Of a stretch of DNA of 64,000 bases, positions 23,801 to 32,792 are shown in pieces. The DNA comes from Lachnospiraceae bacterium. GTDB lineage: Bacteria; Bacillota; Clostridia; Lachnospirales; Lachnospiraceae. Under the pieces are notes generated by a model. That model had not been told where the DNA came from and ran no database searches. It saw nothing but the letters and a program-made list of their open reading frames with translations. Numbering within the stretch: position 1 is the stretch's first letter; each line of letters opens with the position of its first letter. Both the position numbers and the translations under genes were made by a program. The stretch is taken from contig JAFYGB010000069.1 of assembly GCA_017543445.1 (NCBI GenBank), forward strand, positions 109,954 through 173,953, given 5' to 3'.

Positions 23801-25897
23801 ATGATCGTTTATACATGTAAAATGTGCGGTGCGCCGTTAAACATCACGGAGGGGATGACGGTTTGCGAATGTGAGTATTGCGGTACTTCCCAGACGCTGG
23901 CGAAGATCGGCGATGAGAAACGTATCGCAGCGGTCAACCGCGCAAATCATTTTCGCCAAAGCGGGGATTTCGACCGGGCGGAGCAGGCCTATGAAGAATT
24001 GATCACACAGGGGGGATCGGACGGCAATGTGGACGATGCGGATCTGTACTGGTCCTTGACTCTGTGCCGATATGGCATCGAATATGTGACCGATCCCACG
24101 ACCGGGCGGAAGGTCCCGACCTGCCATCGCCTGCAATATAAGAACATCCTGGACGATGATGATTACCGCCGTGCGGTTTCCTGTGCGGATCTCAGCCAGA
24201 AGAGAGTGCTCTTGTCTGAGGCCTGCTATATTTCAGACGTGCAGAAGCGCATCCTCGAGATCTCGAAGCAGGAAGATCCGTACGATGTGTTCATTTGTTA
24301 TAAGGAGAATAACGAGCAGGGCGCGCGCACGAAGGACAGCGTACTGGCGCAGGATATGTACTATCAATTGCTTCGTGAGGGTTTCAAGGTTTTCTTTGCC
24401 CGAGTGACGTTGGAGGGAAAACTGGGGGCCGAATACGAGCCTTATATATTTGCGGCCTTGCATTCGGCGAAGACCATGATCGTGGTCGGCACGAAGAAGG
24501 AATTCTTTGAGGCTCCTTGGGTGAAGAATGAATGGATGCGGTACCTGGCCATCATGAAGGAAGACCGCAGCCGTCGCCTGATCCCTGCCTATCTGGGAAT
24601 GGATCCTTATGACCTGCCGGATGCGCTCGCGACGTTTCAGGCGCAGGATATGTCGAAGCTCGGTTTCATGCAGGATATGCTGACGAACATTGGCCGGAGG
24701 GACCAGAAGGAACGGGATAAGACGGCCGCGAAGCGAGAGACTCTGGTGGTTGCGGATATGACCGAGACGGCGCCGCTGTTGCGTCGTATCGGCTACTTCC
24801 TCGAGGACGGGGAGTTCGACCGGGCGGCCCAGTACTGCGACCGCGTGCTGAACATAGAACCCGAATGCGCGCAAGCCTATGCATATAAACTGATGATCGA
24901 GAAGAAAGCGCATACGCTCGAAGAGCTGGGGCAGGTGCTCGATCATGATGGCATCACCGCCGATGACAGCTACAAGAAGGCGGTCCGGTTTGCGGATCCG
25001 GAGTTGAAGGAAACGCTCAAACGGCTCGACCAGCAGATGATCTACAACGATGCGATCACGAAGATGCAAAAGGAAGATGATCTGGAGGCCATCCGTGAAG
25101 CGATCCATGAGCTCGGCGTCATAGCGGGGTTTAAGGATGCGGATCAAAAGCATTCCGAAGCGATCGATATATTTACCCAAACCTCCGAGAAACTGTTCCA
25201 TACCTTGAACCGGGAGATGGAGGACCTGGAAGGAAAAACGGATCATTCGGCGATGGAACGGTATTCGCAACTGGCCGAACGTTTCGTGAAATTTCAGAAG
25301 GTCCGCGTTTTGGATGAAATGGGAGCGGCTGAGAAGGAAGAATTCATGAAACGCGCGTTCCTGTGTGAAGAGGATGCAAAAGCCTGCCGGTTCCAGGCTG
25401 CCGTTATAAAGGTCAGTGAAGCGGAAACGCAGAAATCCCAAACGCCGTATGACCGGCTTCAAGCAGCGAAAGAAATGAGAAAATTCGGAGATTATCGCGA
25501 CGCTGCAGAACGGGCGGCTGCCTGTGAGAAGATCGCACATGAAGAACTCTACGACCATGCGAAGAACGCCATGAAAAAAGCCCGCAGACCGGAGGATTAT
25601 TATGGCGTAGCGAAACTGTTTGAAGAGATCATGGGGTATGCGGATTCCCGGAGAATGGTCGAGAAATGCCGAAACAAGGCGGTTACAAAGGAGTTTGTGC
25701 ATACGTTTTATCCGTTTGTTCTGATCATTATCGCCGGCCTCGGCGAGATCCTTAGCTATGTGTACTTGCACGGCCAGCCGGAGAATAATACGCTATATAC
25801 AGTTCTCGCCAGTATATTTGCCATACCGCTCTTGATCGGGGGCATTGTGGTTGCGATACGTTTGGCGATCTGGCTTGAACAATTCTCGGATATGTAG
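23801..25897 (+). CDS. Zinc-ribbon/TPR/TIR membrane protein, member 3 of the array
   Basis: This 698-residue protein is nearly identical to member 2 over the zinc ribbon, TPR-like region and TIR domain, including long stretches of identical DNA. It diverges after about residue 410, where its helical repeats (FGDYRDAAERAA) differ. It ends in two membrane helices (VLIIIAGLGEILSYVYL and AIPLLIGGIVVAIRLAI). This looks like a recent tandem duplication followed by divergence or replacement of the C-terminal half. ATG 23801 follows GGAGAAGGA; the frame is open upstream to 23762, inside member 2's end. The role is presumably that of member 2. Confidence 0.77.
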   Translation: MIVYTCKMCGAPLNITEGMTVCECEYCGTSQTLAKIGDEKRIAAVNRANHFRQSGDFDRAEQAYEELITQGGSDGNVDDADLYWSLTLCRYGIEYVTDPTTGRKVPTCHRLQYKNILDDDDYRRAVSCADLSQKRVLLSEACYISDVQKRILEISKQEDPYDVFICYKENNEQGARTKDSVLAQDMYYQLLREGFKVFFARVTLEGKLGAEYEPYIFAALHSAKTMIVVGTKKEFFEAPWVKNEWMRYLAIMKEDRSRRLIPAYLGMDPYDLPDALATFQAQDMSKLGFMQDMLTNIGRRDQKERDKTAAKRETLVVADMTETAPLLRRIGYFLEDGEFDRAAQYCDRVLNIEPECAQAYAYKLMIEKKAHTLEELGQVLDHDGITADDSYKKAVRFADPELKETLKRLDQQMIYNDAITKMQKEDDLEAIREAIHELGVIAGFKDADQKHSEAIDIFTQTSEKLFHTLNREMEDLEGKTDHSAMERYSQLAERFVKFQKVRVLDEMGAAEKEEFMKRAFLCEEDAKACRFQAAVIKVSEAETQKSQTPYDRLQAAKEMRKFGDYRDAAERAAACEKIAHEELYDHAKNAMKKARRPEDYYGVAKLFEEIMGYADSRRMVEKCRNKAVTKEFVHTFYPFVLIIIAGLGEILSYVYLHGQPENNTLYTVLASIFAIPLLIGGIVVAIRLAIWLEQFSDM

Positions 25898-25905
25898 GAG
25901 GGACT

Positions 25906-27966
25906 ATGGCAGTATATACTTGTAAAATGTGCGGAGGTAAGTTGAAGACCGAAGAGGGGACATCCATCTGCACCTGTGAATATTGCGGAACGCGGCAGAC
26001 ATTGCCCCTGATCAATGACGAACAGGCGGCCAATATGATCAACCGCGCGCATCATTTCCGCCAGCTCGGAGAGTTTGATAAGGCGGCGGATGCTTATACG
26101 AAACTGATCGCCACAGAAGGGGGCGCAGGTTCGGAAGGAAGACCGGGGGCGGACCCGGATCTGTTCTGGTCGCTGGTGCTGTGCCGTTACGGCATCGAAT
26201 ATGTCAACGATCCGGTGACGCATACGTGGATCGCGACCTGCCATCGCATGCAGTATAAGAGCATCCTGGATGACGCGGATTATCTGCAGGCGGTGAAGAC
26301 GGCGGATGCGATGCGCCGTATGTATTACGAGCAGGAGGCGCAGTATATTGCGACGATCCAGAAGGGCATCCTGGAGATATCGGAACGGGAAGAGCCGTTC
26401 GATGTCTTTTTGTGTTACAAAGAGACGGACGCGGATGGCAAGCGTACGAAGGACAGCGTCCTGGCGCAGGAGATGTACTACCAGTTGATGAAGGACGGAT
26501 TTAAGGTATTCTTCGCCCGGATCACTCTGGAAGGAAAACTCGGAACCGAATATGAGCCTTATATTTTCGCGGCGCTGCATTCGGCGCGCACCATGGTCGT
26601 GATCGGCACCGATCCGGCTTACTTCAGTGCGCCCTGGGTGAAGAATGAATGGGCGCGTTACCTGTCGATCATGCAGGAGGAGGGCTTCCGTACGCTGATC
26701 GTGGCGTATAAGGACATGAACCCGTACGACATCCCGGATGCATTGTCCATGTATCCGGCACAGGATATGAGTGAACTGGGATTCTTGCAGGAACTGACCC
26801 GCGGTATCCGCAAACTGACGCATAAGGAAGAGGAGATCCAAAACCGAAGTCGTGCCCGTGAGACCGTTGTGATCACCGCAAATTCCAATGTCGATCCGCT
26901 CCTGCGGCGTATCGGTATGTTCATGGAGGATGGCGATTTCACCAGCGCCATGGAGTATTGTGAAAAAGCGTTGGACATTTACCCCGAATGCGCACAGGCC
27001 TACCTGTATCTCTCCCTTGCAAAGCGGGGATGCAAAACGGTGGAACAGGCACTGACGGTCGGAACGGCCCAAAGCCTTCTGGAAGATCATGATTTTCAGA
27101 AGGTCCTTCGCTTCGGCGATGAAACCTTCACGAAGAATTTTAAAGATATGGTCCGCGAGAGTGAGTACGTGGCGGCCGTGTCCCTGTATGACGCATTCTT
27201 GGAAGAAGAACTGCGGGACGGAAAACTCCCGGCGGAGCGGGTCCGTGATCTGATCGCACGGTTCTCGAATATGAACGAATATAAGGACAGCGCCATGTAC
27301 ATAGAATTGCTGGAGAGAAAATTCACCACAAATTACATGGCGGAGGTCGCAGACCAGCTGAGACAGGCGAAGACGCTGGCGGAGCTTAGCGCGGTGGCGG
27401 ATCTGATCCGGGGCATGAAAGATCAGCGGGATACCGCTGAATTTCAGAGAACTTTCGATTATCCGGACGACGCGACCCTTTATGAAAAGGCGATCGGGAT
27501 GATGCTTCCCGGGCGGCATGTTTCGGAATACCTCCAGGCGGCGCGGATGTTTGCTTATTTGACGGATTATCAGGATTCACCGGCACAGATGAAGGAATGT
27601 TGCCAAAAAGTCCTTTATGAAGAGGGGTGTGCGGCATCGCTCGGGAACTCAGCATCCGATCTGGCCAATGCCATGCGGATATTCAATTCCCTCGGTGATT
27701 ATGCCGACGCGCCCGAAAAGGCGCAGCTCGCGAAAGATAAGTGGCAGAAACAGCTCTATTCCGTGGCAGATAACACTTTGGTTTGCGGCAAGACACCGGA
27801 GGATCTCGAGCGGGCAGTAAACATTTTCCGGTCGCTGGGCAGCTATTCGGATTCCGAGGAACGGGCTCTGGAGGCTGAGAAGAAACTGAAGAAAATGGTC
27901 GGTAAGATCAACGAAGAAAGTGTAGACAGCAAGGGCGGCGGATTCATGATGAAAAAGTGGTTGTAA
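25906..27966 (+). CDS. Zinc-ribbon/TPR/TIR protein without membrane helix, member 4 of the array
   Basis: The 686-residue protein has the same order: zinc ribbon (CKMCG...CTCEYCG), MINRAHHFRQLGEFDKA repeat, TIR (FDVFLCYKETD to about residue 315) and a long C-terminal helical-repeat region (LTDYQDSPAQ, LGDYADAPEK, LGSYSDSEER). It differs from members 2 and 3 in lacking a C-terminal membrane segment; it ends with GGGFMMKKWL. It is therefore probably the soluble member of the set. GGAGGG precedes the start 8 bases after the previous stop. Confidence 0.76.
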   Translation: MAVYTCKMCGGKLKTEEGTSICTCEYCGTRQTLPLINDEQAANMINRAHHFRQLGEFDKAADAYTKLIATEGGAGSEGRPGADPDLFWSLVLCRYGIEYVNDPVTHTWIATCHRMQYKSILDDADYLQAVKTADAMRRMYYEQEAQYIATIQKGILEISEREEPFDVFLCYKETDADGKRTKDSVLAQEMYYQLMKDGFKVFFARITLEGKLGTEYEPYIFAALHSARTMVVIGTDPAYFSAPWVKNEWARYLSIMQEEGFRTLIVAYKDMNPYDIPDALSMYPAQDMSELGFLQELTRGIRKLTHKEEEIQNRSRARETVVITANSNVDPLLRRIGMFMEDGDFTSAMEYCEKALDIYPECAQAYLYLSLAKRGCKTVEQALTVGTAQSLLEDHDFQKVLRFGDETFTKNFKDMVRESEYVAAVSLYDAFLEEELRDGKLPAERVRDLIARFSNMNEYKDSAMYIELLERKFTTNYMAEVADQLRQAKTLAELSAVADLIRGMKDQRDTAEFQRTFDYPDDATLYEKAIGMMLPGRHVSEYLQAARMFAYLTDYQDSPAQMKECCQKVLYEEGCAASLGNSASDLANAMRIFNSLGDYADAPEKAQLAKDKWQKQLYSVADNTLVCGKTPEDLERAVNIFRSLGSYSDSEERALEAEKKLKKMVGKINEESVDSKGGGFMMKKWL

Positions 27967-27981
27967 TTCTTCTTTAAAGCC

Positions 27982-28010
27982 TTTTCAAATCACTCGAAAT
28001 GTGTTATAAT
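27982..28010 (+). promoter_or_regulatory. Internal promoter before member 5 of the array
   Basis: A perfect TATAAT (28005-28010) has TTTTCA 17 bases upstream (27982-27987). The 124-base gap here is the only sizeable one inside the array. Confidence 0.45.
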
Positions 28011-28090
28011 AACAGACAGATATACTATCGGAATCCAATATGTGCGAAAACGAGAAGAATCGAGTCGATATGTAAAGGAGAAAATATACC

Positions 28091-29647
28091 TTGGCTGTAA
28101 TGAATTGTAAAATGTGCGGGAACCCGTTGTTCGTGATGGACGGGATGACGACCCGCGAATGCACGACGTGTAAGACCGTGCAGACGGTTCCGAAGAATAT
28201 AAGCAACGAGAACCTCGACATGATCAACCGCGCGACCGCATTTCGCCAGAGCGGCGACTACGATAAAGCGACGAAGATCTATAAAGACCTGGTGGCCCGG
28301 GAGCAGGATGCAGACCTGTTTTGGGGCCTGGTCCTGTGTCGTTATGGCGTACATTACGTTGACGACGCGAGCAGCGGACGTAAGATCCCGGCATGTGATA
28401 ACCCGCAGTACCAGAGCGTCTTGGCGGACGACAACTATCTGCGCGCGTGCGAACTGGCCACACCGGAGCAGTATGAACTGTTCTCGGAGGAGGCTCGCAT
28501 CATCGCAGCCATCCAGAAGCGCCACCTGCAGGAAGTAAATGCAAAAGAAGCCGCCGAGTCTCGTATGCTTTCCGACGGTTCCGACCGTTTCCCGGGAGAG
28601 GAGCCCGGTGACGGGGCCTCCGGCGATGAAGCGTCGGTTTCGTTGTTGCCGGCCGTTCTCGGAAGGCAGAAACTTGTCGATCCGGAGATGGCAGAGGCGG
28701 ACCGTATCTTCGCCCGCGGTATCCTGGATACGCGTTCCCTGAATAATCTGGCGAACCGCTATGAGAAACTGGCGGCTGTTCGTGCGAAACCGGGGGACAG
28801 TAAGGAGGTCCGTGCGGCGCTGGAGGAGCGGCGCGTGGAATGCCTTGAGAAGGCGAAAGAGTGCCGTTATCGCTCGGCGAATATGATCCTGGAAGCGAAC
28901 GGAAACGCGGAGAGCATGATGAATGCATCCAACACGTTCGCACAGTTGGAGTACTACAAAGACTCCAAAGACCTGATGCTCAATTGTATGGACCGTGCTT
29001 TGGATAAGACGCGTAAGGTGCAGGATCGCCTGGCGTCCGCTTCGGTGTCTGACCGAAGACTTTTGGCGGATCTGTCCATGCGATACAAAGAATTGACGGA
29101 TGAAGAGATCCCCATGAGCGTTCCGGATGAGATCCGGAAGTCGTTGAACAGCCGTAAGCGTGAGTTTACCATCCGGGCCAATGAGTGTGATTACCTGATC
29201 GCTCTCATCGACATGGAGAATTCAAAGGATCCCGAGATCTTACGGACGGCGGCGGAGACATTCCAGAACCTCGGTAAGTTCCGTGATGCTTCCAAGCGCA
29301 TGGATGAAGCGCAGAAGAAGTCGATGGCAGCGATGTACGAGCGTGCAGAGCAGGCCATGAAGTGGGCCTATGAGCCGGAGCAGTTCGAAGAGGCGGCGGC
29401 TTTGTTCGAGGAACTCGGAGATTACCGTGACAGCGTGCTGCAGGCTTCCGTTTGCCGTAAGAAAGCTGTCCGCAAGGAACTTAAGCACATCAGCAATAAA
29501 CGCTGGCACCTGATCGTCGCGGCGGTCGCGATCACCGTTATCCTGATCGTAGCGCTTCTGGTCTGGATACAGCCGGAACTGCCTGTATGGGTCGGCGTAT
29601 TTTTGGGCGTTGGTTATCTGTGGAAGCGGATCCTGGAAACTTTGTAA
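28091..29647 (+). CDS. Zinc-ribbon/TPR-like membrane protein, TIR-less member 5 of the array
   Basis: The 518-residue protein starts at TTG 28091, giving MAVMNCKMCG like member 4 and good spacing to AAGGAG. ATG 28100 would be too far. After the shared zinc ribbon and ATAFRQSGDYDKATK repeat it stops aligning near IAAIQKRHL, the same junction at which member 1 loses the TIR domain. A Gly/Glu-rich linker, several helical repeats (LEYYKDSKD, LGKFRDASK, LGDYRDSVLQ) and two C-terminal membrane helices follow. It is not translationally overlapped with member 4 and has its own -10 box. Confidence 0.72.
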   Translation: MAVMNCKMCGNPLFVMDGMTTRECTTCKTVQTVPKNISNENLDMINRATAFRQSGDYDKATKIYKDLVAREQDADLFWGLVLCRYGVHYVDDASSGRKIPACDNPQYQSVLADDNYLRACELATPEQYELFSEEARIIAAIQKRHLQEVNAKEAAESRMLSDGSDRFPGEEPGDGASGDEASVSLLPAVLGRQKLVDPEMAEADRIFARGILDTRSLNNLANRYEKLAAVRAKPGDSKEVRAALEERRVECLEKAKECRYRSANMILEANGNAESMMNASNTFAQLEYYKDSKDLMLNCMDRALDKTRKVQDRLASASVSDRRLLADLSMRYKELTDEEIPMSVPDEIRKSLNSRKREFTIRANECDYLIALIDMENSKDPEILRTAAETFQNLGKFRDASKRMDEAQKKSMAAMYERAEQAMKWAYEPEQFEEAAALFEELGDYRDSVLQASVCRKKAVRKELKHISNKRWHLIVAAVAITVILIVALLVWIQPELPVWVGVFLGVGYLWKRILETL

Positions 29648-29707
29648 AAGGAATGGAATTATTTAAGAGGCATGGCCTCTAAGAATAAGGATAAAAGGAG
29701 TGATTTT

Positions 29708-30982
29708 GTGATTAAAAAAGAAATGATCGCGATGCTGCTCGCGGGCGGACAGGGAAGCCGCCTTGGAGTTCTTACTTCCAAGGTAGCTAAACCGGCGGTG
29801 GCATTCGGCGGAAAGTATCGTATCATCGATTTTCCGTTGAGTAACTGTATCAATTCGGGTATTGATACGGTCGGCGTGCTGACACAGTATCAGCCGCTTC
29901 GTCTGAACACCCATATCGGCATCGGTATTCCGTGGGACTTGGACCGCAACGTGGGCGGTGTATCCATCCTGCCTCCGTACGAGAAGAGCACCAACAGTGA
30001 GTGGTATACCGGTACGGCAAATGCCATCTATCAGAATATTGATTACATTGACAGCTATAATCCGGATTATGTGCTGATCCTTTCGGGTGACCACATTTAT
30101 AAGATGGATTATGAGGTCATGCTCGATTATCATAAATCGAATAATGCCGCGCTTACGATCGCGACCATGCCCGTTCCGCTTTCGGAGGCGAGCCGCTTCG
30201 GTATCGTCATTACCGATGAGAACGGACGGATCCGTGAATTCGAGGAGAAACCGGCGAACCCGCGCAGCAACCTGGCATCCATGGGTATCTACATCTTCAC
30301 ATGGTCGGTGCTTCGTGAGGCATTGCTCGCACAGAAGGATGTGCCGAACTGCGACTTCGGTAAGCATGTCATTCCGTACTGCCACGAGCGCGGAGAGCGT
30401 ATCTTCGCATACGAATATAATGGCTATTGGAAGGATGTCGGAACGCTCGGATCCTACTGGGAAGCTAACATGGAGCTCATCGATATCGTACCGGTATTCA
30501 ACCTCTACGAAGAGTTCTGGAAGATCTACACCCGTACGGATTCATTGCCCCCGCAGTACATCGCGGGCAATGCGCACGTGGAGCGGTCGCTTCTCGGTGA
30601 GGGCAGCGAGATCTACGGCGAGGTCTACAGCAGCGTTATCGGCGCGGATGTCGTGGTCGAGGAGGGCGCCGTGGTGCGCGACTCCATCATCATGCAGGGC
30701 GCGGTGATCGGCGCAGGAACGCACCTCGAGAAGTGCATCATCGCTGAGGGTACCGTGATCGGTAAGAACTGTGATCTCGGCGTTGGCGAGTACGCCGAAA
30801 GCAAACTGGATAAGAAAGTCTATGTTTTCGACCTCGTGACCATCGGTGAGAATTCCGTCGTACCGGACGGCGTTCGCGTTGGCAAAAACACTGCGATCTC
30901 CGGCGTTACGACTGCCGAGTATTACCCGGACGGCGCTCTGGAGAGCGGCGGTTACATCATAAAGGCAGGTGGTAAGGTATGA
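29708..30982 (+). CDS. glgC: Glucose-1-phosphate adenylyltransferase
   Basis: GlgC makes ADP-glucose, the committed step of glycogen synthesis. The 424-residue protein has the nucleotide-binding [16 protein letters not shown] near its start, the catalytic [10 protein letters not shown] region, EEKPANPRS, and a C-terminal left-handed beta-helix (hexapeptide repeats such as [16 protein letters not shown]). GTG 29708 follows AAAAGGAG at the right distance; ATG 29672 lacks one. It overlaps glgD by 4 bases. It starts only 60 bases after the TIR-array member 5 with no terminator seen, so read-through from the array is possible. Confidence 0.94.
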   Translation: MIKKEMIAMLLAGGQGSRLGVLTSKVAKPAVAFGGKYRIIDFPLSNCINSGIDTVGVLTQYQPLRLNTHIGIGIPWDLDRNVGGVSILPPYEKSTNSEWYTGTANAIYQNIDYIDSYNPDYVLILSGDHIYKMDYEVMLDYHKSNNAALTIATMPVPLSEASRFGIVITDENGRIREFEEKPANPRSNLASMGIYIFTWSVLREALLAQKDVPNCDFGKHVIPYCHERGERIFAYEYNGYWKDVGTLGSYWEANMELIDIVPVFNLYEEFWKIYTRTDSLPPQYIAGNAHVERSLLGEGSEIYGEVYSSVIGADVVVEEGAVVRDSIIMQGAVIGAGTHLEKCIIAEGTVIGKNCDLGVGEYAESKLDKKVYVFDLVTIGENSVVPDGVRVGKNTAISGVTTAEYYPDGALESGGYIIKAGGKV

Positions 30983-32103
30983 GAGCGATCGGTATTATTT
31001 TAGCAGGCGGAAATAACAAACGCATGAATGAACTGTCGCAGAAGCGTGCCGTTGCGGCCATGCCCATCGCCGGCAGTTACAGAAGCATCGATTTTGCACT
31101 GAGTAACATGACGAACTCCCACATCAACAAGGTGGCCGTCATCACCCAGTACAACTCCCGTTCCCTGAACGAGCATTTGAATTCCTCCAAATGGTGGAAC
31201 TTCGGACGTAAGCAGGGCGGACTGTTCATCTACAACCCCATGATCACCATGGATAACGGAAACTGGTATCGCGGAACCGCGGACAGTATGTACCAGAATC
31301 TGAACTATCTGAAGAACAGCCACGAGCCGTACGCAGTCATCGCATCCGGCGACGGAATTTATAAACTTGACTACAACGCGGTTTTGGAATATCATATCCA
31401 GAAGAAAGCGGACATCACCGTCGTTTGTAAGGATCTCGATCCGCAGAAGGAAGACCTGACCCGTTTCGGTCTGGTCCGTCTGGCAGATGACAACCGCATC
31501 CTGGACTTCGAGGAGAAGCCCATGGTGCCGAGTTACAACACCGCTTCCTGCGGCATCTATATCGTCCGCAGACGTCAGCTCATCGAGCTTCTGGAGCGCT
31601 GTGCGGCAGAGGATCGTTACGATTTTGTAAACGACATCCTCATCCGGTATAAGAACCTGAAGCGCATCTACGCGTATAAGATCGATACCTACTGGAGCAG
31701 CATTTCCAGCGTCCGTTCGTACTACAACACGAACATGGACTTCCTGAAGCCGGAGATCCGGAAGTATTTCTTCCGTGAGTACCCCGATGTCTACTCGAAG
31801 GTAGACGATAACCCGCCGGCGAAGTACAACCCCGGTTCGGCGGTTCACAACAGCCTGGTTTCCAGCGGCTGCATCATCAATGGTGTGGTGGAGAACAGCG
31901 TACTGTTTAAGAAGGTTTTCGTGGGCAATAACTGCGTGATCAAAAACTCGATCATCCTGAACGATGTTTACATCGGGGACAATACAGTCATCGAGAACTG
32001 CATCGTGGAGAGTCGCGATACGATCCGCGCGAACACGACCTACATCGGCGATCCGAATGATATCAAGATCGTCGTTGAGAAGAACGAAAGATACTCGCTG
32101 TAG
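30979..32103 (+). CDS. glgD: GlgD subunit of glucose-1-phosphate adenylyltransferase
   Basis: The 374-residue GlgD resembles GlgC but has an altered N-terminal loop ([12 protein letters not shown] in place of the catalytic GxGxRL) and is the non-catalytic or regulatory partner in Firmicutes GlgCD complexes. The NTP-transferase domain is followed by a shortened beta-helix ([28 protein letters not shown]). Overlap with glgC (ATGA) indicates coupled translation and stoichiometric production. Confidence 0.94.
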   Translation: MRAIGIILAGGNNKRMNELSQKRAVAAMPIAGSYRSIDFALSNMTNSHINKVAVITQYNSRSLNEHLNSSKWWNFGRKQGGLFIYNPMITMDNGNWYRGTADSMYQNLNYLKNSHEPYAVIASGDGIYKLDYNAVLEYHIQKKADITVVCKDLDPQKEDLTRFGLVRLADDNRILDFEEKPMVPSYNTASCGIYIVRRRQLIELLERCAAEDRYDFVNDILIRYKNLKRIYAYKIDTYWSSISSVRSYYNTNMDFLKPEIRKYFFREYPDVYSKVDDNPPAKYNPGSAVHNSLVSSGCIINGVVENSVLFKKVFVGNNCVIKNSIILNDVYIGDNTVIENCIVESRDTIRANTTYIGDPNDIKIVVEKNERYSL

Positions 32104-32143
32104 CCTTAGTTTATAAGGCCTGCGGGCAGAAAAAAGAACAGGA

Positions 32144-32206
32144 TGGTTTGCGTAGGCAAACCTCGGCGCACGGAGGCTGCTTTTTCTTGCAGCCTCCCTC
32201 GTGCGT
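32144..32206 (+). promoter_or_regulatory. Two hairpins in the glgD-pth gap
   Basis: GGTTTGC/GCAAACC (32144-32162) is followed by GCACGGAGGCTGC/GCAGCCTCCCTCGTGC (32167-32205). The second could act as a partial terminator or protect the 3' end of the glg message; only TTTAT follows. They lie 18 bases before the pth start codon. Confidence 0.5.
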
Positions 32207-32223
32207 TTATAACAAGGAGTAAT

Positions 32224-32784
32224 ATGTACATTATCATCGGACTGGGTAACCCGGAGAACAAATACGTGGGAACACGTCATAACATGGGATTTGATGTGGT
32301 GGACCGCCTGGCGTATCAGCACAATATCACCATGGATACGGTGAAGCATAAGGCGCTTCTCGGTAAGGGTGTGATCGGCGGACAGAAGGTCCTGCTCGCA
32401 AAGCCTCTGACCTACATGAACTTAAGCGGCGAGAGCGTACGTGCGCTGGTTGATTTCTATAAGGTGACTCCGGCGGATATTATCGTGGTCTATGATGATA
32501 TCGCTCTGGATCTGGGGCGTATCCGCGTGCGCGAAAAAGGCAGCGCGGGTGGCCACAACGGCATGAAGAATATCATTCTGCACCTGGGGACGCAGGAGTT
32601 CGTCCGCGTCCGTGTCGGCGTCGGTGAGAAGCCGCCGCGCATGGATCTGGCGGATTATGTCCTGTCCCGCTATAAAGCAGAGGAGATGCCTTTGGTGCGC
32701 GAGGGCGTGGTAGCCGCGGCGGACGCGATCGAGCTCATCCTGGAGCAGGGCGCGCCGGCGGCCATGAACCGTTTCAACGGGTAG
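32224..32784 (+). CDS. pth: Peptidyl-tRNA hydrolase
   Basis: Pth recycles tRNA from dropped-off peptidyl-tRNA. The 186-residue protein shows the full family pattern: IGLGNPENKYVGTRHNMGF with the catalytic His, KPLTYMNLSG, YDDIALDLGRIRVREKGSAGGHNGM and RVRVGVGEKP. ATG 32224 follows AAGGAG; upstream in-frame ATG 32143 lies within the leader hairpins. It sits 8 bases before mfd, the common Firmicutes pair. Confidence 0.95.
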   Translation: MYIIIGLGNPENKYVGTRHNMGFDVVDRLAYQHNITMDTVKHKALLGKGVIGGQKVLLAKPLTYMNLSGESVRALVDFYKVTPADIIVVYDDIALDLGRIRVREKGSAGGHNGMKNIILHLGTQEFVRVRVGVGEKPPRMDLADYVLSRYKAEEMPLVREGVVAAADAIELILEQGAPAAMNRFNG

Positions 32785-32792
32785 GGGGGAAC

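Noticed and set aside
25756-27519. Very long open frame on the minus strand opposite TIR member 4
   Set aside because: It is the complement of a convincing zinc-ribbon/TIR gene, has no ribosome site and gives a low-plausibility His/Arg-rich protein. GC-rich codon use creates such antisense frames across the window (also near 938-2149, 33537-35090 and 36692-38011).
20618-29647. Thoeris defence system
   Set aside because: TIR proteins are present, but no ThsA-type SIR2/SLOG or macro-domain effector gene is in the window, and the zinc-ribbon/TPR architecture differs from ThsB.
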